The notes under the pieces: model-generated
Databases searched by the model: none
What the model saw: the letters and a program-made list of their open reading frames with translations, nothing else
What the model was told of the DNA's origin: nothing
Assembly: GCA_017795005.1 (NCBI GenBank)
Contig: CP051242.1
Span: 3,154,119-3,218,118, forward strand
Direction of reading: 5' to 3'
Length of the DNA stretch: 64,000 nt
DNA from: Balneolaceae bacterium
GTDB taxonomy: Bacteria; Bacteroidota; Rhodothermia; Balneolales; Balneolaceae
Program-made: the position numbers and the translations under genes
Part shown: piece by piece, positions 1 through 9,280 of the stretch
Position numbering within the stretch: the stretch's first letter is position 1
How the letters are laid out: every line of letters begins with the position of its first letter

Positions 1-224
1 TTTTCACAGGTCTCTCGGTTTTCTCTTAACCATTCAATCTCTTCTAATGGACCTATCTGATTCTTTACACTATCTGATGCTAACAAATTTTTCTGAACAC
101 ATAGTGTATAATCGGAGTACGGATTAATTTTCAAAGAATCTTGCACAGTTTGTGCGTCAATATTTGGGCTAAGGATAAAGCTGTTTAATACTAAAAAGGA
201 GGTAATTACTTTCCGGAATATCAT
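1..224 (-). CDS. Secreted protein of unknown function, C-terminus outside the window
   Basis: Reading the minus strand from the ATG at 224 gives 74 codons without a stop before the window edge, so the gene is partial. The product starts MIFRKVITSFLVL and has a hydrophobic stretch ending near NIDAQ, which looks like a Sec signal peptide cleaved around residue 25. The mature part is polar and has no motif I recognise. A second in-frame ATG lies 45 nt upstream, at 269, but starting there would bury the signal peptide behind 15 polar residues, so I prefer 224. Function unknown. Confidence 0.6.
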   Translation of the reverse strand, partial: MIFRKVITSFLVLNSFILSPNIDAQTVQDSLKINPYSDYTLCVQKNLLASDSVKNQIGPLEEIEWLRENRETCE

Positions 225-329
225 TCTATTTAAATGGTTTTCTATTATGCACAACTCAAAATGATGCATTATAGTCTATCAAAGTATTAAAAAGATTTCA
301 TAGTCTATTTCAATTGCAGAAATCCCTCT

Positions 330-1280
330 CTAAAGCTCATCTTTCAATGATGGCTTCTGGTGCTCAACATGATTCTTATTAATCAATTCGCCAAGCAAAC
401 CTGTGGAAAAGAACTGGACACCCAATACCATCATAAGTATTCCTAAAAAAAGTAATGGGCGGTTGCCAATTCCCATATCTAAGACTAATCGAAGAAAGGC
501 CATATATATATTAATTACACCACCAATAAAAAGTAAAAGCACGCCAATGCTACCAAAAAAATGCATCGGCTTTTGGAGATAACGTTGAACAAAAAGAATG
601 GTAACTAAATCCAGAAATCCATTAATAAAACGCGAAAGTCCAAATTTGGTATTTCCATATTTACGCGGATGATGTTTTACAACCTTCTCAGTGATTTTAT
701 TAAACCCGGCGCGCTTTGCAAGCATCGGCACATATCGGTGGAGTTCACCATATAAATAAATATTCTTTACAACATCACTTTTATACGCTTTAAGACCACA
801 ATTGAAATCATGGAGTTTAATTCCGGCTGAAATTCTTGTTACAAAATTGAAAAATTTTGATGGTACCGTTTTAGAAATTGGGTCATGACGTTCTTTTTTC
901 CAGCCACTAACCAAATCATACCCATCTTTCAACATCTGCACCATTTCCGGAACTTCATTTGGGTCATCCTGCAAGTCAGCGTCCATAGTTACAATAAACT
1001 CTCCTTGCGCTTTTTCAAAGCCCGCCTGAAGTGCTGTACTTTTACCATAGTTATTCCTGAAAGAAATCCCTTTAATATGATCACCTTTTTCTTCCAGGCT
1101 TTTAATAACAGTCCAGGAAGAGTCAGTTGATCCGTCATCCACAAAAATTACTTCGTAAGTAAATGCACCTTTTAATGATGATTCTATCGCTTTCTCAAGT
1201 TCCGGTAACGATTCTTCCTCATTATATAATGGAATAACAATGCTTATATCAACCGGATATTTTTTTTCCTCAACTGCCAA
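330..1280 (-). CDS. GT2 family glycosyltransferase with two C-terminal membrane helices (DPM1/GtrB-like)
   Basis: A 316-residue protein. Residues about 12-180 form a GT-A fold of family 2: SIVIPLYNEEESL at the start, DDGSTD near residue 48, and DADLQDDP near 100 carrying the metal-binding acidic residues. Two hydrophobic segments follow (about 240-262 and 275-298). This is the layout of polyprenyl-phosphate sugar transferases such as GtrB, ArnC and bacterial DPM1-like enzymes, which move a sugar from a nucleotide donor to undecaprenyl phosphate on the inner membrane. The donor sugar cannot be read from sequence. It is a single gene with no polysaccharide genes beside it. Confidence 0.88.
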   Translation of the reverse strand: MAVEEKKYPVDISIVIPLYNEEESLPELEKAIESSLKGAFTYEVIFVDDGSTDSSWTVIKSLEEKGDHIKGISFRNNYGKSTALQAGFEKAQGEFIVTMDADLQDDPNEVPEMVQMLKDGYDLVSGWKKERHDPISKTVPSKFFNFVTRISAGIKLHDFNCGLKAYKSDVVKNIYLYGELHRYVPMLAKRAGFNKITEKVVKHHPRKYGNTKFGLSRFINGFLDLVTILFVQRYLQKPMHFFGSIGVLLLFIGGVINIYMAFLRLVLDMGIGNRPLLFLGILMMVLGVQFFSTGLLGELINKNHVEHQKPSLKDEL

Positions 1281-1360
1281 AATGGATTCTTTTAAAATAG
1301 GTTAGAAATGATTTTCTTAACTGAACTAAATTTGATGATAAAATACACTTTCTGGAAGCT

Positions 1361-1687
1361 ATGAAAAAATTGTATTACTCAATGGGGGAAGTAACCAAAC
1401 TAACGGGACTTGCTCCTCATGTACTACGGAACTGGGAAAAAACATATACTCAACTCAACCCAAAAAAGAATAGCGCCGGAAACAGAGCATACAAAGAAGA
1501 AGAAGTAAACCTGATTTTTAAAATCAAAGAATTGCTGGAAGACAAAAAATATACCAGTGAGGGAGTCCGTAAAGTTTTGAGCGGGCAATCTGAAGTATCC
1601 GAACCGAATGCTGATTTATCGGCTGACCTAAAAAAAGATCTTACTGAGATGAAAATTTTTTTGAACGACCTGCTCGAGAAGCTTTGA
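1361..1687 (+). CDS. MerR-family transcriptional regulator (short, DNA-binding domain plus coiled tail)
   Basis: A 108-residue protein starting MKKLYYSMGEVTKLTG, the winged-helix opening of MerR regulators (helix-turn-helix about 6-30, wing with NSAGNRAY about 46-53). A short helical region follows, ending in a leucine-rich stretch that could dimerise. There is no C-terminal effector domain and no cysteine for metal binding, so the signal is unknown. The stop codon at 1685-1687 abuts the stop of the convergent ctaA with no spacer. This compact type, with LRNWEKTYTQL after the recognition helix, is common in Bacteroidota. Confidence 0.85.
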   Translation: MKKLYYSMGEVTKLTGLAPHVLRNWEKTYTQLNPKKNSAGNRAYKEEEVNLIFKIKELLEDKKYTSEGVRKVLSGQSEVSEPNADLSADLKKDLTEMKIFLNDLLEKL

Positions 1688-2716
1688 TTACTCCGTTCTC
1701 ATTCTCATCAAAAGAAGTAACAAAAACTGTGCACAAACCATAAGCGCAACCCCTACCAAGTGTACAACCTGAAATGCGGGAGGCATTCCGAAATATTCCA
1801 GAATCACACCTGCAGCTATTTGTCCGATTATTAAACCTGCATTTAAATACGAGAGCTTAGAAACAATTCCATCAACTTTAAACTTTCGGATTAGATATAT
1901 CAGATAAGCACCTGCAATTACTACTAGCCACGAAAAGCTCCTATGAATCAGGAAAACACTTCCTGATTGCTCTACCCAGTTACCTCGCTCTGATACTAAT
2001 TTGATTGCATCAATGGCTTCTCTGACCTGAGTGCCCAGAATAAGTTGTGCAGTAGTACATATTAAAAGCGCAATTGTAGCCCAATAAATTTTCTTACTTA
2101 CATCTGAATTCAATTCAAGAGTCACATATTCTGAAGTTGCCTTAAATGCCCCGTAGAGTAATACATTCACAATTACCAAAGCAAAGATCATATGAATAGT
2201 AATTGTTCCAGGGAGAAGATTCGTACTAACTACAATTGAGCCCAGCCACCCTTGAAATCCAGTTAAAAACACTGCAATTCCTGATACTATGGTAATAGAC
2301 CGTTCTGTTTTCCAATATCTGAACGATGCCAGAAAGGTTCCAAAAACCAGAATACCAATAATAGCCCCTACTAACCTGTTTAAATACTCCGTCCATGTTT
2401 TAATTGCATTAAATTCTTCCGGGATTTTAACCTTAGGATCGTTTTCTATTTTATTGGCAAGCTCATCAAAACCCAAAGAATTTAAATAGCCCACTATCTT
2501 TTGATTCTTTTTTATTCTCTGCTCCAGAAAAACTTCTTTATAATTTGCAGGTAATTCAGAAGCATCGGTTGGGGGAACCCATTGACCGAAACATTTTGGC
2601 CAGTCTGGACATCCCATACCGGCACCTGTGGAACGAACCAGCCCTCCAACTAAAATTAAGAACAAAGTTGCAGCAACAGTAGTTATCGCGATCTTTTGGT
2701 AGGCATTTAATTTCAT
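1688..2716 (-). CDS. ctaA: Heme A synthase (CtaA/Cox15)
   Basis: Converts heme O to heme A for aa3-type cytochrome oxidase in the inner membrane. The 342-residue protein has about eight hydrophobic segments and the family's extracytoplasmic motif RSTGAGMGCPDWPKC, with its cysteine pair, near residues 28-42. Heme-ligand candidates appear as IHM, IHRSFSW and VVHLVG. The first ExxHR-type motif reads EYLNR, so Asn replaces the usual His; I believe related phyla share this. The gene is divergent from ctaB 78 bp away, so both may be expressed from the shared intergenic region. Confidence 0.93.
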   Translation of the reverse strand: MKLNAYQKIAITTVAATLFLILVGGLVRSTGAGMGCPDWPKCFGQWVPPTDASELPANYKEVFLEQRIKKNQKIVGYLNSLGFDELANKIENDPKVKIPEEFNAIKTWTEYLNRLVGAIIGILVFGTFLASFRYWKTERSITIVSGIAVFLTGFQGWLGSIVVSTNLLPGTITIHMIFALVIVNVLLYGAFKATSEYVTLELNSDVSKKIYWATIALLICTTAQLILGTQVREAIDAIKLVSERGNWVEQSGSVFLIHRSFSWLVVIAGAYLIYLIRKFKVDGIVSKLSYLNAGLIIGQIAAGVILEYFGMPPAFQVVHLVGVALMVCAQFLLLLLMRMRTE

Positions 2717-2794
2717 GCGGAAACAGGTACCAAATTTGTGTTGAATTGGTTAACTTTCTGATCTTTAAAAATACGTTTCTATTTAAAGAAATTC

Positions 2795-3697
2795 ATGAGT
2801 TCACAAGAAGAAAAAGTAGTAATTGAGCGTTCCCTTTCGAACACCATTTCAGATTATTATCAGTTAACTAAACCCGGCATCACCTTTGCCGTTTTGATAA
2901 GTATGTTGGTTGGTTTTGTTGTTGGAAGTGCTGGCTCTATCGACTTTATTTCCATGATTCATGCTTTGGTTGGGACTTATTTAATTGCTGCGGGAACAGG
3001 TGCTCACAATCAATTTATGGAGCGAAATCTGGATGGTTTGATGAAGCGAACAGAGCGACGTCCGCTTCCAGCTCAAAGAGTACCCGCAAAAAAAGGTGCT
3101 ATTTTTTCTCTTACCCTATTATTCACCGGACTTACTTATTTGGTTTTGATGGTTAATCCAGTAGCAGGTGTTGTGTCTTTTGCTACTGCTCTTATTTATT
3201 TGGCAGCCTATACTCCGATGAAGCGTATTTCTGCTTTTAATATTTTGATTGGAGCTATACCAGGAGCACTTCCTCCGGTTGGTGGATGGGCTGCAGCTAC
3301 CGGAACCATTACAGACCCAGGCATGTGGCTCTTTTTTGGGATTTTATTTCTTTGGCAAATTCCACATGTAATGGCTATCGCATGGATGTATAAAGATGAT
3401 TACTCCGGTGCCGGTTTTAAGATGCTACCAAAAAATGATTCAGAAGGTAAAAAAACTGCGTTCTATGCACTATTGTGTACCATTTCACTTTTTCCCATTA
3501 GCTATGCTGTATATGCTTTAAATATAGCAGGTGTAGTATTTCTGACGCTCGCAGTTATCCTTGCAATTATTTTCTTTGTTTACGGAATTCGCTTTGCCAT
3601 TGACCGTACAAGGTTAAATGCCCGAAAGCTGATGTTTGCTTCGATTATATATCTACCTATGATTTGGGTAGCTGTATTTATAGATATGCTATTCTAA
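2795..3697 (+). CDS. ctaB: Protoheme IX farnesyltransferase (heme O synthase)
   Basis: Transfers a farnesyl group to heme B to make heme O, the substrate of the neighbouring CtaA. The 300-residue polytopic protein carries the UbiA-superfamily signatures: TKPGI near residue 27, then N-x3-E-x3-D-x2-M-x-RT-x2-RP around residues 71-90 (polyprenyl diphosphate/Mg2+ site), and a second acidic loop with MYKDDYSGAGFKML near 198-211. The length is typical of the family. The start ATG follows an A/T-rich region with no clear Shine-Dalgarno. The end overlaps the convergent RDD gene by 9 bp. Confidence 0.95.
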   Translation: MSSQEEKVVIERSLSNTISDYYQLTKPGITFAVLISMLVGFVVGSAGSIDFISMIHALVGTYLIAAGTGAHNQFMERNLDGLMKRTERRPLPAQRVPAKKGAIFSLTLLFTGLTYLVLMVNPVAGVVSFATALIYLAAYTPMKRISAFNILIGAIPGALPPVGGWAAATGTITDPGMWLFFGILFLWQIPHVMAIAWMYKDDYSGAGFKMLPKNDSEGKKTAFYALLCTISLFPISYAVYALNIAGVVFLTLAVILAIIFFVYGIRFAIDRTRLNARKLMFASIIYLPMIWVAVFIDMLF

Positions 3698-4447
3698 TAC
3701 TCCGTGCAAAGCATTGTAATCTTTGATTACCTGTTTTAAGAATATGGGATCTGTCATATTTGTTTTCCCTATCCCCATTTTTTCCTGAATTTTCATTCTG
3801 GTTTTGGCTGTCATTCGTATCCAGGTGGCATAATCATATTGCGCACTAGCTTTCAACACTTCATTAATAATAGAAATATCATCGTCAGATAATTCCATAA
3901 CCTGTGGGAATACAGCTTCATATTCTTCCTTAAAGTTTTCAAAAACAGTATCTGACAGCTTTGTTCTTTTGCCAAGCTTAATAACACATGTCTTGGCTGC
4001 TATATCTCCTAAACGCTGACCTTTCCCATTGATTAATACAGCTACCAATGCTACCCCTCCGGATGTTGCTGTCACTTCAAATAATCTAATTAGCCACCTT
4101 AAAAGGTAATTACTAAGCTCTGGTTGAGTTCCATCAAGTTTAACCACTCGAATACCAATCAACCATTTTCCGACACTATAACCATTCCATAAAATTTCTA
4201 TGACCAGATGATAGAGCATGATTGGCAAAAATATAATCAATAAAGTTAGCCACATATATTCATCACCTGAAGAGCTGTCAACAGGGGAATCTGAACCTTC
4301 TGCCATTGAACCAATTGAAATAAGAAAAATCCAATATGCACCTATCACTATTAAATCAAGAAAATATGCAATACACCGATCCAGAATACTTGCCGGCTTA
4401 TAATTTAATTGCACATGTTGCGCTGTCTCTACTCCAATATTGGCCAT
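3689..4447 (-). CDS. RDD-domain membrane protein
   Basis: A 252-residue protein. The RDD domain spans about residues 17-155: ASILDRCIAYFLDL contains the Arg-Asp type pair, followed by two to three hydrophobic helices, and GQRLGDIAAKTCVIK closes the domain. The C-terminal 90 residues are soluble and charged. RDD proteins are small membrane proteins of mostly unknown role; some are proposed transporters. It is transcribed away from the SpoIIM-like gene, 94 bp apart. RDD and SpoIIM genes commonly sit beside MoxR/DUF58 genes, so I place it with the 4.5-10.6 kb operon. Confidence 0.85.
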   Translation of the reverse strand: MANIGVETAQHVQLNYKPASILDRCIAYFLDLIVIGAYWIFLISIGSMAEGSDSPVDSSSGDEYMWLTLLIIFLPIMLYHLVIEILWNGYSVGKWLIGIRVVKLDGTQPELSNYLLRWLIRLFEVTATSGGVALVAVLINGKGQRLGDIAAKTCVIKLGKRTKLSDTVFENFKEEYEAVFPQVMELSDDDISIINEVLKASAQYDYATWIRMTAKTRMKIQEKMGIGKTNMTDPIFLKQVIKDYNALHGVLE

Positions 4448-4541
4448 CTGTTAGTTTTTATTTTGTATGAAATAGGGTACTATTAAAACGGAAGTTAAAG
4501 TACATTCCACCCACTCAAAAGAAAAGTCAAAGTTTAGCAAT

Positions 4542-5504
4542 ATGAGGGAAGTAGCTTTCCTGAAAAAAAATTCTGAAAAGTGGAAGACATTTGAGGCCAT
4601 GCTGATCAAACCGGGAAAAGAGTCTGCGGATACCCTTGCTGATTTATACATTAAAATTTCCAATGATCTCGCATTTGCTCAAAGTAATTATCCAAACAGT
4701 AAAACTACTGCCTACCTGAATGATCTTACGATAAAAGCGCACAATACGCTTTACAAAAATAAACGCGCTGATCTATCCTCCATAATTGAATTCTGGACTA
4801 AAGAGATACCTTCTATTTATGGTCGGCGACAAAAAGAAGTATTACTCTCTCTTCTGGTTTTTTCTATTGCTATAATTATAGGCGCATTATCTTCCTACCT
4901 CGAAGACGGTTTTGTTCGAAGTATTTTGGGAGACCGCTATGTAAACATGACCATAGATAATATAGCGAACGAAGACCCTCTTGCCGTGTATAAAGATGAG
5001 CACGCTATGAATATGTTCCTTGGTATTACAATAAATAACATCAGGGTCTCATTTCTGGCATTTGTATTCGGATTGATTTCGTCCATTGGTACCGGCTTAC
5101 TCCTTTTTTATAATGGAATTATGGTAGGTGCTTTTCTTCAGTTTTTTGCTAAATACACACTACTAAAAGAGGCTTTATTAGTAGTATTTATTCATGGAAC
5201 ACTAGAACTCTCAGCCATTGTACTTGCTGGAGCGGCAGGCTTTGTTCTTGGAAACAGCTTTCTTTTTCCTCGTACATATAGTCGCTACGAATCTTTTCTA
5301 AAGGGAGCAAAAGAAGGAGCAAAAATGGTGTTCGGGCTAACTCCGATTTTTATTATGGCTGGTTTTCTGGAATCTTTTGTAACCAGATATACTGAAATGC
5401 CTCTCTTTTTAAGTTTGACCATTATTCTGGGTTCAGCTGCATTTATACTTTATTATTTCGTTATTTATCCAATCTCAATCAATAAAACTAACACTGCTTT
5501 ATGA
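4542..5504 (+). CDS. SpoIIM-family (stage II sporulation protein M-like) membrane protein
   Basis: A 320-residue protein. The N-terminal 100 residues are soluble and helical (MREVAFLKKNSEKWKTFE), followed by five or six hydrophobic segments. The segment with NNIRVSFLAFVFGL, then FIHGTLELSAIVLAGAAG, matches the SpoIIM/DUF95 family core, including the HG-x-LE motif near residues 225-230. Despite the family name, there is no sporulation here. It is the first gene of a six-gene same-strand run; its last codon overlaps the next gene in an ATGA junction at 5501-5504, suggesting translational coupling. Confidence 0.85.
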   Translation: MREVAFLKKNSEKWKTFEAMLIKPGKESADTLADLYIKISNDLAFAQSNYPNSKTTAYLNDLTIKAHNTLYKNKRADLSSIIEFWTKEIPSIYGRRQKEVLLSLLVFSIAIIIGALSSYLEDGFVRSILGDRYVNMTIDNIANEDPLAVYKDEHAMNMFLGITINNIRVSFLAFVFGLISSIGTGLLLFYNGIMVGAFLQFFAKYTLLKEALLVVFIHGTLELSAIVLAGAAGFVLGNSFLFPRTYSRYESFLKGAKEGAKMVFGLTPIFIMAGFLESFVTRYTEMPLFLSLTIILGSAAFILYYFVIYPISINKTNTAL

Positions 5505-6337
5505 AGACAATTACACTGAGAGAAGCACGCGATTTTGGGGAAATCATTTCAGATACCTTTGGATATGTGCGTGTTCACTTTAAGTCCCTCACCAAAGGAT
5601 TACTCTTATTTTCTCTCCCTTTCATAATTATTTCCGGAATCTTAATTGGTGGTTCCTTTGGAGATATAATAACTAATGCTGAAAACCCAGAAGCCATAGA
5701 TGCAATGGCTGGCATGGTTGGGCAGTTTTTCCTTGGCATTCTTCTATTAATGGTAACTTTCCTTTTTATCATTATTATTGTGCTTAAGCACATCCAGTTA
5801 GTTGATGAAGGCGTTGAAGAAATTGATATGGGGATGCTTACTGAGGGATTAGGGAGAAATATTGGTGGACTTCTTGGTATCATAATTATCACAGCAGTAG
5901 CAACCACTATTGGATTCTTTATATTTGTACTCCCAGGAATTTATTTAGCGATCAAATTATCCCTGGCTCCTGCTATTTATGTGATTGGAGAAGAAGATTT
6001 TGGTGAAGCATTATCTAAATCATGGGAGTTAACCAAAGATTATTGGTGGTTTACGTTTGGTGTTAGCTTTGTGATGTCATTAATCTTAAATGTGATTTCA
6101 AACGCATTTATTATTCCGCTTTACATTGTTCTTAGTGTAATCATATTTTCTTCCGGTGACCCAAATCCTGATTCCTTTGGCTCCGTATTTAGTGTTATTT
6201 ATGGACTTTCCATGGTCGTTGTAGGAATTTTTTATTGCTTCCCGATCATCTCTCAAGCACTTGTTTATTTCCATTTGAATGAAGTAAAAACCGGAGCTTC
6301 CCTGTTTGACAAAATAGATTCTTTGGGCGAAGACTAA
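5501..6337 (+). CDS. Polytopic membrane protein of the MoxR/DUF58 operon
   Basis: A 278-residue protein with about six hydrophobic segments and a soluble N-terminal stretch (MKTITLREARDFGEII). The repeated glycine-rich membrane blocks and the segment around GEALSKSWELTKDYWWFTFG resemble the membrane domain found in glycerophosphoryl-diester-phosphodiesterase-type or DUF7847-like proteins. No catalytic residues are evident. It overlaps the SpoIIM-like gene by 4 nt and is followed 2 nt later by the DUF4129 gene. Its role is unknown; position makes it a probable membrane partner in this system. Confidence 0.75.
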   Translation: MKTITLREARDFGEIISDTFGYVRVHFKSLTKGLLLFSLPFIIISGILIGGSFGDIITNAENPEAIDAMAGMVGQFFLGILLLMVTFLFIIIIVLKHIQLVDEGVEEIDMGMLTEGLGRNIGGLLGIIIITAVATTIGFFIFVLPGIYLAIKLSLAPAIYVIGEEDFGEALSKSWELTKDYWWFTFGVSFVMSLILNVISNAFIIPLYIVLSVIIFSSGDPNPDSFGSVFSVIYGLSMVVVGIFYCFPIISQALVYFHLNEVKTGASLFDKIDSLGED

Positions 6338-6339
6338 GA

Positions 6340-7083
6340 TTGAGTATAAATAAGTTCATCAGAAAAATGTTTAATAAAGCATTAATAATCATAATGCTTT
6401 TAAGTGGCTTTTTTACAAATGCTCAGTCATTGTATGCATTCCAGTCAGCGTCTGTAGATACAACTGCAGAATTAAGAATACCCAATGGTGAGCGACTTGC
6501 AGAAATCAGTCAAAACTCAGATTACAATTACAGAGAAACCCAGGCTGAATTAGGACTTTGGGATCGTTTCATGATGTGGCTTCAAAATCTGGTAGGCGAA
6601 TGGCTACGGGAAGAATATGTAGAGCTTTTCCTCAAAATTACTGCCGGTATTGCATTCATTGCTGTGTTATATCTTCTCATTAACCAGATTAGCAAAGGCG
6701 AACTTCGAAATGCTTTGAGAAAAAGAAGAGATAGAACCTTGTTGGACTTAAACTTTAAAACAGTACCTGAAACAGATTCCAAACTGGATGAATTACTCCA
6801 AAAAGCACTTGAGAAAAGAAATTACACACTAGCAGTCCGGTTTCTATATCAAAAATCTATACTGTTATTGAAAGAACAAGGGCTTATTAACTGGAAGGTT
6901 GATAAAACCAACCACGATTTTTTATATGAACTAGGGAATCATCCCGTAGCTATCCCTTTTGATCGACTAACGTATTTCCATGAGTATGTAGATTACGGAG
7001 ATTTCAAGATCGATGAGCACCGATACCGAACCATAAATAAGGTATTTGAGGAATTCAAAAAATTGGTACAGACATCAAAATGA
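6340..7083 (+). CDS. DUF4129-domain membrane protein
   Basis: A 247-residue protein starting with TTG at 6340, two bases after the previous stop. An ATG at 6367 is an alternative; either start precedes the hydrophobic segment ALIIIMLLSGFF, a likely signal sequence or anchor. A second membrane helix lies near residues 107-127. The C-terminal 110 residues (LLQKALEKRNYTLAVRFLYQ, then INWKVDKTNHDFLYEL) match DUF4129, a helical cytoplasmic domain usually found near MoxR ATPases or transglutaminase-like proteins. It overlaps the next gene by 4 nt (ATGA). No biochemical role is known. Confidence 0.82.
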   Translation: MSINKFIRKMFNKALIIIMLLSGFFTNAQSLYAFQSASVDTTAELRIPNGERLAEISQNSDYNYRETQAELGLWDRFMMWLQNLVGEWLREEYVELFLKITAGIAFIAVLYLLINQISKGELRNALRKRRDRTLLDLNFKTVPETDSKLDELLQKALEKRNYTLAVRFLYQKSILLLKEQGLINWKVDKTNHDFLYELGNHPVAIPFDRLTYFHEYVDYGDFKIDEHRYRTINKVFEEFKKLVQTSK

Positions 7084-8264
7084 AGAAGGAATATCGTTAC
7101 ATAACCTTTCTCGTTCTTTCTATTTTGTTGTATGTAACAGTAGAAGTTATGAAGCCCAAACCGGTAGATTGGTCAGATGACTTTACTAAACAACGAACTA
7201 TTCCTTACGCTACAAAAATTCTTCACGAAGAACTTAGTACGCTATTCCCGAATCAACTAATTGATGAAAACCGGGAAACCCTTTTTTTGGTCGATTATTA
7301 TACCGGTTCCAAAAACTGGTTATTTATAAATGCAGAATTTCAATTCGACGAATTTGAAGCCGAAACTTTACTTGATCGCGTTTCATCTGGTGATGAAGTA
7401 TTTATTGCCGGGCGGTTAACCGGTTTTTTAGCGGATACTTTGAATCTTGATTACGGATATTATTATGGTGGCCTTGACAGCACGATCTTCCTTGATAGTA
7501 TGCGTTTAAATATTTCATCACCTTCAGCTTCTTTGAATGGGGAATGGAAATACGATGCAGATGGCACCTTCTTTTATTTTAACTCATACGACTCCTCCCG
7601 AACTACGGAACTTGGTAGTTGGGAAAACACCTATGTAAATTTCATTCGGATTGATCTCGGTGAAGGAGCATTCTACTTAAATAGTACACCTTATTTGTTC
7701 ACGAACTATTATATGAGAGAGCCGGAAAAAGCAACATATGCCTTTCATGTTCTTTCACATCTACCTGTCCAGGGTACCATTTGGGATAGTTATTATAAAG
7801 CCGGAAAAAGCATTTCCGGAACTCCCATGTATGTCATTCTATCCACTGAAAGTTTGAAATACGCCTGGTATTTGGCTCTGTTTTCATTGTTCTTATTTAT
7901 GATTTTCAAAGCACGAAGAAAGCAACGTATTATCCCAATTATTAAAGCCCCTGAGAACTCTACCCTTAATTTTACTAAAACTATAGGGCTACTATATCTC
8001 GAACAAAGTTCGCATAAAAATATTCTTGAAAAGAAAGTCCGCTTCTTTTACGATTATATTAAAAATCATCTTCGATTGGATACCAATGAAGTTGATGAGG
8101 TATTTAAAACCGATTTGGCTGCGCGTTCCGGAATTCCCAAAAAAGATATTATCAAACTATTCGATCTGATTGAACTCACTCAGCATTCAACTAAAATCTC
8201 GGATACAGAACTAAAGCTGGTCACCGACCAAATCGATCAATTTTATCAAAACACACAACGATGA
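7080..8264 (+). CDS. DUF4350-domain membrane protein
   Basis: A 394-residue protein. An N-terminal helix (about 6-24) anchors an extracytoplasmic DUF4350 domain with IPYATKILHEELSTLFP near residues 41-57. A second helix (about 262-280) leads to a cytoplasmic helical tail of about 110 residues with FDLIELTQHSTKISD. DUF4350 proteins are regular neighbours of MoxR and DUF58 genes, and one idea is that they present an extracytoplasmic sensor or scaffold. It has ATGA overlaps at both ends (7080-7083 and 8261-8264), so it should be made together with the DUF4129 protein and the ATPase. Confidence 0.82.
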   Translation: MKKEYRYITFLVLSILLYVTVEVMKPKPVDWSDDFTKQRTIPYATKILHEELSTLFPNQLIDENRETLFLVDYYTGSKNWLFINAEFQFDEFEAETLLDRVSSGDEVFIAGRLTGFLADTLNLDYGYYYGGLDSTIFLDSMRLNISSPSASLNGEWKYDADGTFFYFNSYDSSRTTELGSWENTYVNFIRIDLGEGAFYLNSTPYLFTNYYMREPEKATYAFHVLSHLPVQGTIWDSYYKAGKSISGTPMYVILSTESLKYAWYLALFSLFLFMIFKARRKQRIIPIIKAPENSTLNFTKTIGLLYLEQSSHKNILEKKVRFFYDYIKNHLRLDTNEVDEVFKTDLAARSGIPKKDIIKLFDLIELTQHSTKISDTELKLVTDQIDQFYQNTQR

Positions 8265-9280
8265 GCGAAAACGAACTACCACCATCAGAAGAAACGCCTT
8301 CAGAAGAAGAACTTACCTTTACAAGTAGAATGGATTTATCTGGAGTGAAATCCCTTGTGGAATCCATCAGAAAAGAAATCGGCAAAGTAATTATTGGTCA
8401 GCAACAAATGATTGATTTAATCATTACCGCTATGCTTGCCGATGGACATGTACTTATAGAAGGAGTTCCAGGTGTTGCCAAAACGCTTACCACTAAATTA
8501 ATGGCGCAAGTGATTGATGTGGATTTCTCCCGCATTCAATTCACACCCGATCTTATGCCTTCGGATGTAATCGGTACTTCCGTCTTCAATCCTAAAAACA
8601 CTGAATTCGAATTCAAAAAAGGTCCGGTTTTTTCTAATATGGTGTTAATTGATGAGGTGAATCGTTCTCCTGCGAAAACACAGGCAGCCCTTTTTGAAGC
8701 TATGGAAGAACGTCAGGTTTCGGTGGATGGAGTCACACATAAACTGGAAGCTCCATTTATGGTGATTGCTACTCAAAACCCAATTGAACACGAAGGAACC
8801 TACAGGTTACCGGAAGCCCAACTCGATCGTTTTTTATTTAAAATAGAGGTGCCCTATCCAAGTCTGGAAAACGAAATCGATATTCTTAAAACCAGTTTTG
8901 AGCGTGGTAATGTGCTCGATATTTCTTCGCTGAGCAAAGTGGCATCCGCTAAAGAATTAGTTACACAGAAAGAAACCATAAATAAGGTACATGTAGAAGC
9001 CGACCTTATGAAATACATTGTAGAAATTGTACAGCAAACACGAAATTCCAGTTCTATCTCGGTGGGCGCTTCCCCAAGAGCATCCGTTTTTGTAATGCGC
9101 GCTGCTCAGGCATGGGCTGCTATCAAAGGCCGGGATTTCATCACTCCAGAGGATGTAAAATCCATCATCAAACCCGTTCTTCGACACCGGATTATCCTCA
9201 CTCCCGAAAAAGAAATGGAAGGTGTGAGTCCTGATCAGATAATTGATGTGACTCTTGAAAAAATTGAGGTACCGAGATAA
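8261..9280 (+). CDS. MoxR-family AAA+ ATPase
   Basis: A 339-residue cytoplasmic AAA+ protein. Walker A is GVPGVAKT near residue 68, Walker B VLIDEVNRSPAK near 127. The MoxR hallmark ATQNPIEHEGTYRLPEAQ near 170 is followed by LDRF with the arginine finger. The lid domain ends at about 330. MoxR ATPases act as chaperone-like remodelers with VWA- or DUF58-type partners; the DUF58 gene follows directly. The acidic N-terminal 30 residues (SEENELPPSEET-type composition) are unusual but short. The stop is TAA at 9278-9280, inside the ATAA junction discussed for the next gene. Confidence 0.93.
   Translation: MSENELPPSEETPSEEELTFTSRMDLSGVKSLVESIRKEIGKVIIGQQQMIDLIITAMLADGHVLIEGVPGVAKTLTTKLMAQVIDVDFSRIQFTPDLMPSDVIGTSVFNPKNTEFEFKKGPVFSNMVLIDEVNRSPAKTQAALFEAMEERQVSVDGVTHKLEAPFMVIATQNPIEHEGTYRLPEAQLDRFLFKIEVPYPSLENEIDILKTSFERGNVLDISSLSKVASAKELVTQKETINKVHVEADLMKYIVEIVQQTRNSSSISVGASPRASVFVMRAAQAWAAIKGRDFITPEDVKSIIKPVLRHRIILTPEKEMEGVSPDQIIDVTLEKIEVPR
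9277..9280 (+). promoter_or_regulatory. ATAA stop/start junction between MoxR and DUF58 genes
   Basis: The four bases hold the TAA stop of the MoxR gene (9278-9280) and the likely ATA start of DUF58 (9277-9279). Three other junctions of the same operon are ATGA (5501, 7080 and 8261). One G-to-A change at 9279 would turn ATGA into ATAA, keeping a stop (TGA to TAA) while changing ATG to ATA. Confidence 0.55.
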
